Position numbers and translations under genes: made by a program. Below are positions 45,367 to 57,261 of a stretch of DNA of 64,000 nucleotides, piece by piece; positions within the stretch are counted from its first letter, which is position 1, and each line of letters opens with the position of its first letter. The stretch lies in NCBI GenBank assembly GCA_002189035.1, contig NEEC01000023.1:682001-746000 (forward strand), read 5' to 3'. This DNA is from Utricularia gibba. Lineage: Eukaryota; Streptophyta; Magnoliopsida; Lamiales; Lentibulariaceae. The notes below the pieces were generated by a model that worked only from the letters and a program-made list of their open reading frames with translations, did not search any database and had not been told where the DNA came from.

Positions 45367-47962
45367 ATGAAGCGAAGTTATCAAGATTCATCATCTTCAG
45401 GTTCTTTGGAGCCTCCTCATTCCAAGTTCAAGCACAATCCAGAAGGTATTGAGAAACGTACCGTTGCTTTCCTGGTGATCTTGATGTAATCGGCGTGCTT
45501 TTCGATTTGGGTATTGCTGTAGGTCATCAAATGTTGCCTCATGGACTTCAATTTAACTGGTTTATACGAAATTCGTGAAATTTGTTGATGTCTACGTGTG
45601 TGCTTACTTTGTCTTTGCTGGTGGAGTTGGCTTTTACCTCAAAACATGTACCGAAAGTTGAGATATTTTCTGCTCTGGATATAGGGGATGATGAGAATAC
45701 TAAGATAATTGCAAGGAGAGTTGCTGATCACTACAGCGCGAGGACGAACCAGACTCTTGAAGAAAGAGAAGCAAGTCCAATTATTCACTTGAAAAAGCTC
45801 AATAACTGGGTATTTTCTTCTTACTAAACATTTTTCTAATCCCAGTGTTGTTACTACTATTTTATTTCCAGCCCCTCGCTTATCTATTGTTGCATCCACC
45901 TTGACAGATAAAAAGTGTCTTGATTCAGCTTTATGCTAAGAGCGGTGATGCCGTTGTTGATCTTGCTTGCGGAAAGGTACAATAATTATCAACATTTTGC
46001 ACTAGCGTACCGAGGCTATATTCCTCCAATGGAGACCTGGCATGTTTTCTTTTCCAGGGTGGTGATCTTATAAAATGGGACAAAGCAAGGATTGCGTATT
46101 ATGTTGGCATAGATATAGCTGAAGGCTCGGTAAGAGGCAGAGTCTTGAGGCCTTTTGCATCCTTATGGAGTTAAAGACATGCTATATTTTTTTCATATTT
46201 GTGGCATCAGATAGAAGACTGCCGGACACGATACAATGGGGATGCTGACCATAACCAGCGACGGAAGAAGTTTTCCTTCCCAGCCCGGCTTATCTGTGGA
46301 GATTGCTATGAGGTTAATGCCAACTCTGGCTCATTAAGCATTCTGACCAATATGACACTCCGGAAAAAAAAAATGACTTGTTGGTTGCAGGCCAGGCTGG
46401 ATAAAATATTGGCAGAAGATGGTCCTTTTGACATTTGTAGTTGCCAGGTGGGTTATGCTTGTGCATTTTGTGGTACAGCATTTCCTTTTTGTGTTTTTAG
46501 CAGTGATGGGGCCCTTCATTTGTGTGTGGGTGTTCTCCTCTTTAAAGCAGACTTCCAACTTACAATGAGGATATGAGCATGTGCTTTCCATTTCAAAGTA
46601 GTAAAATTGTGATATTATTTTGATTTTCTACGTTTTTTAAATTGTAACCTTAGCGTCTGTAAAATCTGCAGTTTGCCATGCACTACTCATGGTCTACAGA
46701 GGCACGTGCCAGGCGTGCTTTGGCCAATGTATCATCCTTACTTCGGCCAGGAGGCTACTTCATAGGAACAATGCCTGATGCCAATGTTATTGTCAAAAAA
46801 CTCAGAGAAGGTTCTTGCCTGTCCAAAGCTGTTTGTGCATGGCCTTCTTATTTGGATGAGATTGACGTCTACCTTATAAACTGGTTATTTATAGATTAAC
46901 ATCCTACTTTTAAATAGTTAGTTCTGGATTTGAACTGCTTGTTCTCATGACATTTCTGGCTCACAATTGCAGCTCAAGGGCTGGAATTTGGAAATAGTGT
47001 ATACTGGATACGATTTGATGAAGAATACGAGAAAAAGGTGATTATTCACACGGAACTTCTTGCAAAAAAAGATGGGTTACTTCACTTGTCCTAGTGTTAA
47101 GATTTTCTATATGCAGAAATTCAAATCTTCAACTCCTTTTGGCATCAAATACAAGTTCCACTTGGAGGTATGCAAGGGAATTTATCAAGCTGCTACAAGC
47201 AAGCACCTTAGCCGTAGCCTATCACTCCTTGGGGTTTTATCTAGAAAATTCTGATTGTTAAACCTGCAGGATGCTGTTGACTGTCCTGAGTGGATTGTAC
47301 CATTTAACGTTTTCAAGGCATTGGCGGAAGAGGTTTTCGCTAGTCATTATTCATTTATATTGATATCATCTGCGTTTCACACACGTGACAATCACCTACT
47401 GTATCCAGATTTGATGAAAAATGTATCCCAAGCTGAATGTTGGTATTTGAACTTGCAGTATGATCTGGAGTTGGTTTTTGTGAAAAACTCGCATGAATTT
47501 GTGGATGAGTTTTTGAAAAAACCAGAATTCGTTGAGCTCATGAGAAGGCTTGGCGCCCTGGGGGATGGCAAAGATGACCGCAGTAAGTTCTGCTTGCTCG
47601 GAGGAGCTAGTTTTTGATGTTTCAGTAGAGATTCTATGCTCATAACCCGTCTCAGGTACGCTTATCGCCTGATGAATGGGATGCTGTCTACTTATATTTG
47701 GCCTTCGTCTTGAGAAAGGTATCCATCTTTTTTCCACCTCTTGGGCAGAAGTCCCAGCCATGGGATTTTTCCTCAGACGCTTGCATGCTTTCTTGGTACA
47801 CATTTGGAGGATCATGGTATTGCTGTTCTTGCGTTCTTAGAGGAGTGTATGTTTTCGCAGCGAGGAAAACCAGAGCAAGGCCAGGGCGGTGGCAAGCGGA
47901 TCAGAGGGAAAATGCAGCTGTTGTCAAAGGAGGACATCATGTACCTTGATGCGAAACCCTGA
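45367..47962 (+). CDS. CMT1: mRNA cap guanine-N7 methyltransferase
   Basis: Nuclear enzyme that methylates the 5' cap guanine from SAM. Exons read MKRSYQDSSSSGS, DDENTKIIARRVADHYSART, IKSVLIQLYAKSGDAVVDLA, the SAM-binding CGKGGDLIKW, VGIDIAEGSIEDCRTRYN, FPARLICGDCYE, GPFDICSCQFAMHYSWST, LRPGGYFIGTMPDANVIVKK, EFGNSVYWIRFDEEYEKK, TPFGIKYKFHLEDAVDCPEW, FVKNSHEFVDEFLKKPE and the final RGKPEQGQGGGKRIRGKMQL to LDAKP. After ALGDGKDDRS the next exon should read TLSPDEWDAVYLYLAFVLRK, but the bases give TLIA and a stop: the frame is off by one extra (or two missing) near 47655-47668. Confidence 0.92.
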
Positions 47963-48368
47963 AATCCCATAATTCAGTTGTGGACCTGCGACTCCGATGG
48001 TGGAGAACAAACCCATCCTACCGGTGTTTGTTCCCGGAAAAATTTCAAGGGAACATCATCCACACCGCGTTGAGGCAAACCATAGAATACACTGATGCAA
48101 CCGGCAATCTAAACCCATTGAAGCGAAGCGTGTTGTATTCTGCACCCCAGTGGCGAATCCAACTCAAATTTAAACTTCAAAGCTTGCTTTTCCTTGGAAA
48201 TGCCTTTGGTTTATTTTTTGAAGTTCGACCGCAGCAGTTCAAAATAGCAGCAGATATTCACAAGGTGTTGGAAGAAAGAAATCGTACAAACCAGAGTCAC
48301 ACATGATTTACAAAAAACAAAAAGAAAAGGAAAGAACACGTCCCACCATGTAGAGAGGAAGCACAGCT
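47963..48368. other. Spacer between convergent genes
   Basis: 3' regions of the cap methyltransferase gene and of the minus-strand unknown gene. No feature recognised. Confidence 0.5.
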
Positions 48369-49601
48369 TCAAAAAGCCCGCTTCAGAACAATCACTGATA
48401 CCACGATGACAGCGAGACCAAATATCTTCATCGCTTCATCATAAACTGGTGAGCTCTCACGAGCATTCGGGGAGGCCTTATCGCTTGCTTTTCCTCCAAA
48501 GAAGTTCTTGAAGTAGTCAGAGAATGTGCTCATCATGCCAACCACAGCATTCCTGATCTTTTGCAACAAATCTTCGTTGGTCGTGGTTGTACTTTCGTGA
48601 GGCTGGGATGGATGATCCTTGAAAGTTGTCCCCGCTGGCTGTTTCGGTGAGGCTACACCAGATATTGAATCTGTTTCTAGACTCACACCAAGGGTGGAGA
48701 GACCTTCAATGGAGAATGACATCGATGAAATCGAAAACCTACTGTGAGATAAGATGGAACTCCATTTTTGAACGAGTCCTTACAGGCTCCCTGTGACTCC
48801 AGATATCCCCGAAACTCGTGGTTTTGTAACACCGCATTCCACACATTTGGATCAGAGGCAACTGAAGCAACAACACTCTACCAAAAGCAGGTTAGACAAA
48901 ATGCCACTATCTAATATCATGAATGACAATTAACAAAGGACAGTCAACAGACTCAAGCAGATGATTTCAAACTTTAACAACTAAATGCAATGCACCAACC
49001 GAAGTGGGGAAACAGGGCAAATACCTTGGCCTTGGGGCTTTCACTAAGAAATCTGAATGCCGTAACAGCTGGCGCAGGTAACGCAATCAACGGGTTCTCC
49101 AGATGCTGCGTATTGGAAAGGGACAGGCTAGAATAGCTCTTATTTACCACAGAGTCACTACCTTCAGATACCGACGAATGATATGCCCTGAAAGTTAAGC
49201 GCATTGTGATATATGGTTTGTTGAGTATACACAAATCAGAGCTTTGAGATTCTACTGAAAACAAATCCGGAGATCGATCAGTAAATACCTCTCGAGAGCA
49301 GCAGAAAGTTCAGAAGTGGCCTCCTCCGCTTCTTGGCGAGACGGGACACCGCCGAATACAATTCTGGGAATCGGACCCGCCAAAACCTCTTCCTCGCCAG
49401 CAAAGACCCAATCTTCCATCTCGGAACCCGACCCATCAACAGAGTTGGAAGCCACGAGCCTAACATCCTCCGTCGTAGACGCCGCGGGCGAAGCGATACC
49501 GACCGTCGCACCGCCGATGACAGTGGATGATGATCCGCCGCGAACCCACGGAGACCACCGCCGGCAACCTTCGCCGCGGCCCTCATCACTCCACCGCCCA
49601 T
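48369..49601 (-). CDS. Plant protein of unknown function with C-terminal membrane segment; frame breaks
   Basis: Four exons: 49289-49601, 49025-49187, 48784-48877 and 48369-48741. Start MGGGVMRAAAKVAGGGLRG; exon 2 ends PAVTAFRFLSESPKAK, exon 3 has SVVASVASDPNVWNAVLQN, a block I associate with plant proteins of unknown function; exon 4 ends GLAVIVVSVIVLKRAF, a tail-anchor-like hydrophobic segment. Exon 1 changes frame at 49535-49536: one extra base on the coding strand joins GFAAG to SSSTVIGGATVGIASPAAS. The summed exon length implies one more missing base, probably in exon 2 or 3. The N-terminal Ala/Gly stretch could be an organelle signal, not certain. Confidence 0.65.
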
Positions 49602-50979
49602 GATTACCACGATCCGGTAAGCCGCGGATAAAGAAATGGTGGCTTATCCATCCAATCCCCCTCGGGAAGCCTACCCAAAAAAAAAAGATATCATTTACGA
49701 ACAAATGGGCCTGAAGCAATACATACAGCCCAGATATACCCGTTGCTACAATTGGGCCGCCCTTCAACAGCCCAAACGGATCCGGCTTCAATGCCACGTG
49801 TCCGAATGTTTATCTATTCCCTTACCATGACATCACCCTTCCATCATCATTCCGTTCCCTAATTCCTCATGCCATCCATCTATTACGTCACACGTTTGAG
49901 AGTGAATTATGTGGTAATTTTTATTTTTTTAAAAAAAACCAAAAAGACAGCAAAAGAGGGATTTTCCTACTGCTAGTGAATCATTTGTGTTTGTCTCGAT
50001 TACGTTACGGTCCGTTTGCTCTAGGGCTTGGCTTGGACGCGCGCGCGTGTGGATGGTGGAACATGTGGGGCCCACCACCCGCACGCGCACCTCCACGGGC
50101 CCCACCTGTTGACCTGATTTTGGGTGGCGACGACACCGCCGTCGTCCGGTCCTGGGCGGCGCGCCACACCGCCCCTTCCCGCCGCTCCTCCTCCGATTTC
50201 ACATGGGAAGGAAGTGGTGATTCGGTAGAGATAGAATTGATGCAACGTAATGAAATATCCTGAGAAAAACGAGATATATATTTATATATCGAGTTTCCTT
50301 TGGTGGTGGCAGCTGAATTGACCCCGGGAATCTTTCCCGACCGGGAAAAGCTAAAATCCCCATCTGCTGATGCAGCGTGTGCTTCATCTACGCATAGTTG
50401 CGTCTCCGAATGCTCGCCTCTGCTGCCCTCCACCCAAGCAGCTACACATATTCATATGATATGGGACGAAGGTGCTGCTGCGCCAGATGCCCCACCCACA
50501 TACGGCATCTTCCTCCTGTCAACGGGGTGGGGTGCTGGGAACAGCGCGCCCACTTTGCCGTAGCCTCACAACGCGCACCAGGCCAGGGGTTCATGTAGTT
50601 TGACTTTGGAGTTCAGGGTCCAACAGGAAGCAGTTGATTTGGTAATAATAATACCCCGTGCTGTGATCCATCCGATGGGTTACCGATGAGATGCCACTGC
50701 CGTGGAGAAGAAAACGGAAAAGAGTATATATAGGGTAAGAAAAGTCAAACGAGGAATTTCTCGATATAAATAATAATAATAAAATAATAATAGATTTTTG
50801 AGGGGGGTGTCGTTTGCTGCCGTTGTAGTATAAATTGTGGTGAAAATGAAGTGGACAGGGCGTGGTAAAGGGAGGAAAAGAGGAACAGGCTTGAAGCTGA
50901 AGCATCTGCCATTTTTTTCTTTTATTTTTTTATTTATTTATTTTTCGAATCAAACAAGCGGAGGAAGAAGGGAGACGCG
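49602..50979. other. Intergenic: promoters of the unknown gene and bHLH gene
   Basis: 49700-49790 has four TGGGCC/AGCCCA-type words on the unknown gene side. 50040-50170 is GC-rich without family features. 50755-50785 is AAT-rich and 50915-50945 T/A-rich, forming the bHLH leader. Confidence 0.45.
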
Positions 50980-52951
50980 ATGGCAGACGAGTTTCATCTG
51001 GGGAGTGGAAACTGGTGGGATACACCGACCACCAGTTCGGCAGCCACCGCCTCCTTCGATACTCCTCCTCCTCCTCCGCTGCCGCCGTTGACGCCGTCGA
51101 TTTCAACGACGCTCAATGCGATCGCTAGCTTCGGATGGGCGTCGGAGATGAAGCCCAACTCGGCCGTCGATTCCTCCTCTATGCTCCTCCGCCACAGCCA
51201 CTCTGATGCAGCTCCCGATCCCCACCTGCGGATACTGGGTTTCGCCCAACAAGCGCAGGCACAAGAATGGAACCAGGCTTCTTATTTTCTGTAATCTCAT
51301 CCTTCTAAGTTTCTTTGTTTCTTTTTTGGGTCGTTATGTGAATTGTTTCGTGTGTTTTGGTCTTATGGGTAATAGCAGAGGCGACAAACCAGAGACCGGC
51401 GATTTCCGGTCGAGCAGTTCTAACTTCAGCCAGGAACATTGGAGCGATTCCGCCCATTACCGTAGAATAATGAATCCGGGGTTTTCCAGTAGTGATTTCA
51501 GTTCTCAGTCCTCTTCGAACCAGGAAGGCTCACAGAGCCTGACCCCATACGGCGGCGGCGGCGTTTCGTTACACGAGGAGCCCCAGGCTCAGAATCCAAA
51601 CCAAAATCTGTCAATGATGACGATGATGAACAACTACGCGGCACCTGAGTGTTGGAACAGTTACTCTCCGTTGATAAGAGCAAGGCCTTCAAGGACTCAC
51701 TTGCATTTCACAAACAACACTCCCTTTTGGAATGCTTCTGCTTCTGCATCTCCTTCTTCGTCTTCCATGCCTGGACCCGATGCTGGAGACCCAGCTTTCA
51801 TTCCGGACCCCGATACACAGACCCGAATCCCTCCTCCTCCATCTTATGCGCAGAAACTCAAGGTAACACTCGCCAACTCAAATTAGGGTTTCTTCCTCTT
51901 GAAAACAAAAACTTCTTTCACTCGTCGGTGTCTACATTCAAGGGTTTCATTTGTTCTTTTTTATCAGAAAAAAACCCCCATTACAAAGAAAACCGACACG
52001 GAGCCGGCTTCCACCACCAAACGGCCTCGTCCCGAATCCTCTCCGCCTCTCAAGGTTCGGTCTCTGCAACAAGCTCGACTTAAGCTAACACTTGTCTTTC
52101 TTTGCGTACTGCCAGTTCCTTGAAAAAAATCTTGGAGCGCTGCTTATCAGTTCTTCTTGCAAAAATTTATTCAACTTGATGTTGCTTCCACTTGCAATTC
52201 AACCAGGTGAGGAAAGAGAAGGTGGGAGACAGAATAAGTGCACTTCAACAATTAGTCTCGCCTTTTGGAAAGGCAAGTAGGGAGTCTTGTAGTATGAATA
52301 TGTTATTTTCTACATTTTTTTTTCATTTCCAGCTGCTAGTAGTACTGCTACTTGGAGTAGTGGATTCCATCCATCTCATCTCATCTCATCATCTCCCTTT
52401 TTGTTTATTATTATTTTTTTTTTGTTTACTTCACCAGACTGATACGGCCTCTGTGCTCTCTGAAGCCATTGAGTACATCAAATATCTCCATGATCAAATC
52501 CGGGTACGTCTTCCCATCTGAAATACGAGCTCCGGCATGCGTCTCATCTGTCTTATAATCACTACTTTTCCCCCATTCTCGTCCCTTTTGTGTTTTTTGT
52601 TAGTCAGAGGAAAGCATTTTGTAACTGTACCTATTTCGTAACCCCAGGTCTTGACTACCCCTTACCTGAAAAATCAGACTGCAGTAGCTCCCACACATCA
52701 CCACCAGGTACTGAAAATCTCCCTTAATTTTCGAATTATGAAGTCAATCATCTGCTAATCATTAAGGCACAAGCACATTTTGCCTTTTCCAGAATAGTCT
52801 CACTATTGACAGATCAAAGGAGGAACAAGGCTGTCACTCGGATCTCAGAGCCCGAGGTCTCTGTCTGGTATCCGTGTCCAGCACCTTCCCGTTATGCCAC
52901 GAATCGTCTGTCGAATTTTGGACCCCAACCTTTGGGACTTCTTTCAGATAG
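50980..52951 (+). CDS. Atypical bHLH transcription factor (bHLH112/123/68-like)
   Basis: Nuclear DNA-binding protein. Seven exons (50980-51290, 51379-51862, 51968-52054, 52207-52272, 52438-52503, 52648-52707, 52793-52951) total 1233 bases, 410 residues. A Ser/Asn/Pro-rich N-terminus is followed by TKRPRPESSPPLKVRKEKVG, DRISALQQLVSPFGK/TDTA, SVLSEAIEYIKYLHDQIRVL: the helix-loop-helix with a basic part lacking the usual H-E-R triad. It ends DLRARGLCLVSVSSTFP and FWTPTFG as in the bHLH112/123 group. Intron 4 starts GC (GGAAAG/GCAAGT), and the length sum shows this donor is used. The family acts in stress and root development. Confidence 0.92.
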
Positions 52952-55071
52952 GAATCAGTTCACAGGAAACCAAAGATATTGTGTGTAGTCTAGTCAGCCC
53001 CCCTCACTGAGCCGTACACGACTTCTACTTACATGTGTATTCATGCAATAAGTAATGATGTACGAGGTTGAGCATTCGGTAACAGGATTTCCCACTCTCG
53101 ACCCTCACTAATCATACCGTGCTTGCCTTGATATCTTAACTTAGCACATAAGGGAAAGCTTTATTCAAGGAAGATGATGATGCGTAGAGAGAGAGGAGGG
53201 ATTCTCAGGTTAGTGCTTTCAGCCGAATGGTCGCATTCGGGTGCTTTCATTGGATGAGCATGCACATGAAGGGCCCTACTCCTCCAATACAAATACATAC
53301 ACAAATATCTTTACCCATTTGATTGGATGAGCGTCGCAAAAAGTTACAAAAAAAAAAAAAAGAACAGGGCTACTTTTTTGTACGACTAAACGAAAGAGTG
53401 GAAACAGAGTTACACTGTTTGTGGGAGTTTTGTTGTCGTTCATTTTTGTATGGTTTGGCTTCTGCTAAACCCCTTTTCTGTGGTCCTGAAATTTGGCCTA
53501 TAGCGCTGTTTAAGTAAAACAAGGCATGCGTCACGCATCAAAATTGAAACTGGTGAAGTTCTGCCTTGGTTTAACCATGCATCGTCACTGGGCCAATGAG
53601 CTCTTTAGTTATAGGGTAGAATCGGTGGTTCTTATTTTGAGGCCCCAAATCCGCCATCGCTCTCAAAGAAAGTCTGTTATGAGCCAAGTGTGTTTGTAGT
53701 GTATTGTGAACATGAGACTGAGATCTGTGGATACAGTTGTGAAGAGAGGTGGATCCTGCATGAGTTAACTGGAAAATGGACAGGACAGGAGATTTTTGAA
53801 GAGTAGAAAAATAAGGAGGAGGACCAGTTCATGACCTGCAGACGGGTTGTCATCCATGAGGTATTTCTACTCAAGGTGAATGTCGCAGAGGAAATCTGTG
53901 AAAAAGGCCTACACAGTCCAGCTGGGCCGACCGGTAGCCCCTGGAAATTCGAAGCATCAGTGAGTGAAACGACACATGTGCGTGCGGGCGTATGCCATTA
54001 CTCCTCAGTTCACTCACTCCCCTTGTCCCCATGGTGCATGTTCAAGGAAGTGTCGTGTGCATGGAAGACGCGGACGTGGACGCGGCCCGACAATTGTTCC
54101 CCATAGATTCATTCACCTGATTCTCTGGGAAGATGAAACCTGCCTGGCTGCTGCTGCTTAAACGCATCTTCCCTTTTCTTTCTTTCTTTTTTTTTTTCTT
54201 TTTCCGAAGGTAAAAGCAATGAATGATGTGTTACTCCTGGGGATTCGAATTTTGAATTTCACATGTGCTGAGGTGCCCCTGCAGGAGATTTTATTATTTT
54301 CCCATAAATAAAATGATATTAATCATCATCATCACAATGTCATCGGTCGAAACTAGTGGGAAGCCCAGCCGGGTAAGAGGAAAGGGCAAGAAGAGTTTAG
54401 GGTTTCTTTATTTACCCCACAGCCTCCATTGGCGCAATTCGCATCTCTTGCCCAATCCTTGGTGCGTCCGGACAAGAATGCGTGACAGTTATCTCGCGCC
54501 TTCTTTCCTATGGTTGCAAACTTCAATTGTTCCAAGTAATTTCCCAGGAGTGGTCCAGCCCGCAAGGGAGGATGTTGCATCCATTTGGACTAGTCAACTG
54601 CAATCCTTGTGCATGTCTACATGTTTTTCATGTGTGTTCTGTAGTCCCCCAGACGATAGTCTCTTTCAAGAATTGGTGGGTTTTTCATCTTTTTTTTTTG
54701 GTTCATCAGTATGTGCCGAAACATCTGATTTTGTTGAGTAGCCGGAAAGCACGTTACGTGCTTTTCTTCTGCTACCTTTTCTTCCTTGGGTGATCCGTTT
54801 AACGCATCCTGCTACGTTAAGGACTTGTTGCTCCTTCAGGATACTGGCTGATAGGCATTTGTGAGCCGTATGGGTATCTGAACCATGCTTAGAGAATTAA
54901 AGCTTCTGCTGCTGATGATTAGTAGTTTTTTTTTTTTTTCTCACGAAGCATTATTAGATCAGGTTTGGTGGCACTGCTTCCTTCACTGATCATTGTGTTC
55001 TATCTGCAGATTCAAACTTCATACATTCGCATGTGCTACTAGGAAAAGGGCTGCCAACACTCAGATGAATG
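52952..55071. other. Mostly empty spacer
   Basis: bHLH 3' region to about 53200, then nothing recognised. Simple sequence: (TTTC)n at about 54175-54200 and T-runs at 54690 and 54925. A possible short gene start lies at 54337. Confidence 0.4.
54337..54461 (+). CDS. Possible first two exons of a short gene
   Basis: MSSVETSGKPSR (54337-54372) ends at CGG/GTAAGAGG. An acceptor CCCCACAG precedes 54423, which continues PPLAQFASLAQSL and then a GTGCGT donor or a stop eight codons later. The composition looks protein-like but I cannot extend it or name a family. Confidence 0.25.
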
Positions 55072-56947
55072 CTATGATCTTCTCCTCTTTAAGCCCCACC
55101 ATTTCCACCGTTGTTTATCACCTTCATGCGGCCCCATTCGTCTTGCCCTTTCTCTGGCTTCTCTTAGCCGAAATCCAAAGTCTTTCTTCCATGCATCGAA
55201 CTTATGCTTGAGTGTCTGAACTTGCTCCAGAGGCTTTGGAGCAGATGGTGAATGCTTGGCCTCAACGATGGCTTGAGCTTCAAGATCAAAGAGCTGCTTG
55301 TGCTGCTCAAATTCATTAACGAGAGGAGCAACGGAATTCGAAGCAGACGCAGGAGTCTTGCTGTCTCGAAAGAGAATGTCCATGAATCTGACTGGCGAGC
55401 CACATCCTGGTGTCAAAGATCCCATAGATGTCTCTTCGGAATGAGGGGGTGACTGGGCTTCATATATGTGTTTTCGTAGTCCGTTTCCAGGATCCACAGG
55501 ATTCACTTTTGCTGTATCCAGTCTCATCTGCAAAAGCCAAAGAATTGCCTAAACCGGGTTGCAAGAGTTACAGAGGAGGGAAGTGACTTCTCCTACCTGT
55601 AGAAAATCTATCTTCTTTTGCCACATGTCCTCCATGGCCTTCATCTTGGACTCAAGATGACCAACTTGCTCCTTGAGAATTGTAATTTCCTTATCCCTTT
55701 CTCCAAGTGCTGTTTCCGCCATTAACACACGCCTTTGAAGTTCTTCAACAACCCCTGGTGCTGGAGGTGGCACATCCTGCTCCATTCACACAGAAGAAGG
55801 GTATCATTTGGGATGCTGCTTACACCCAAACCTACAATGTAATGGACATTTCTTAGGAATACTAACCTTGAACGGTGGTGCTGCTGGACTCTGTAGGCAA
55901 GCCAAAAGCTGCTGCCTTCTCACCAACCAACCACGAAGTACTGTAAAAGACAACATGGTGAGGGAAACGTTTACCCGATTCCCCAAAGCCGCTGCCTGCT
56001 ACAAGAACCTTACCAGACTGTATAAGCAGCACGGCTGCATCAGGCCGCTGATCACAATGTGACTTGCTACCATCCTCCGGCTTTCTCAAGTTTCGTCGGA
56101 TCTCCCTCCGTGCAATTTCACCGCGCACATCTGCAGAGTATTAGAAAGGATTTCTTCGGTCAAATAAAGGGGTGGACAGAAAGATTTAGCCTGTGATCAC
56201 CCTTACATGATTGCAATGTTGTTACTACTTCCTTCAGGTCATGAAATTCGCAATGTGCGTGAGGGGGAACTCGTCTTTCATCACTCTGTAAAACACCATC
56301 GGAAAGTTTTTGAAACACCGTGGATACGGACAGATCGAGACACAGAGATGATACTAGAAACAAAACAAGACTCCAACCCACTGTGCACAAACCATTAGAC
56401 CACAAACTGAACACTAAATAATGATGCAGATGATGCAAAAACATATGAAACTGGGCGATATTCGTGGCGTAATCTAGAGAAAAGAATCATGAATGTTTAA
56501 TTGTCGACAAAACAACATAGTGAATAGAGATCCAAGGAAAGATGAACGGATTACCAAAGGCCGGCAATATCCATTTTCATGTCTGGAGTCGCCGCCACCC
56601 GTAGCATCACAATCTGTTACTACTACAACTTCCTTCGGAGAAGCATTGGCTTCCTCCTGTGATTCCCCTGTCTCAATTTCCTTAGCCTGAAAACGGAAGA
56701 TACCTTTCTCCCACCCATTGCTCAAATCAGAACCTAATGGCCTCTGAGGAATGTCCGAATTTGCGGGAATGCAGCGCTTGGCAGACGACGGCGGCCGAGC
56801 CCGAGAATTAGGTTTGGGGCGCGCAGGAAGAGATGGGGGGTCGCAATTCTCGGGGTTTTCGAGCAACTTGTCCTTCCGCTGAAGAGACTCCAGCATTTCC
56901 TCCAAGGAACTACGAACGACAGGATTCGCGGAAACCGCAAACATCAT
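55072..56947 (-). CDS. Motorless myosin VIII-like protein (N-terminus, IQ motifs, coiled coil and tail only)
   Basis: Six exons (56555-56947, 56207-56285, 56014-56130, 55867-55940, 55597-55776, 55072-55527) total 1299 bases, 432 residues, in frame throughout. Residues 1-40, MFAVSANPVVRSSLEEMLES and PPSLPARPKPNSRARPPS, match the start of plant myosin VIII. Instead of the SH3 and motor domains, the next exons go straight to TTLQSYVRGEIARREIRRNL and AAVLLIQSVLRGWLVRRQQ (IQ, calmodulin-binding), then the coiled coil EELQRRVLMAETALGERDKE to KAMEDMWQKKIDFLQMRL, and the myosin VIII tail (VNEFEQHKQLFDLEAQAIVE, KFDAWKKDFGFRLREARE, WWGLKRRR). No intron is long enough to hide a motor. It could bind calmodulin and myosin VIII sites at plasma membrane or plasmodesmata without moving. 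Confidence 0.85.
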
Positions 56948-57219
56948 GTCCAGATTCACCAGTTCGCGTCAACGAAATCCCACACCACTTTAAACTGGAA
57001 AAGGCAACAGAAATAGAGAACGGGAACCCCACATGAATGGATTAATGAGCGCTCCCAAAAGGAGCAAAATAAAGAAACTGAGAGCAGCGAAGTGGGGGAG
57101 GAGCATGCCCGCCACCTAAAAGCACAATCTTTGTCGCGTAACACAAGGAAGCAGTGGGGACAGCAACAGCAAACTCAGATCAATCGGACAGCGAAGTGAC
57201 TAAATAAAGAGCAACGAAA

Positions 57220-57261
57220 TCAGTCGCCGTGCTTCAAGAACTTGCTCTTTTCATCATCCAT
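57220..57261 (-). other. 13-codon upstream open reading frame in ideal start context
   Basis: GCCGCCATGG surrounds the ATG at 57261, an ideal initiation context, opening MDDEKSKFLKHGD and a TGA. It lies about 270 bases above the motorless-myosin start, probably in its leader. It may limit translation of the main frame, or be the start of a separate short transcript. Confidence 0.4.
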
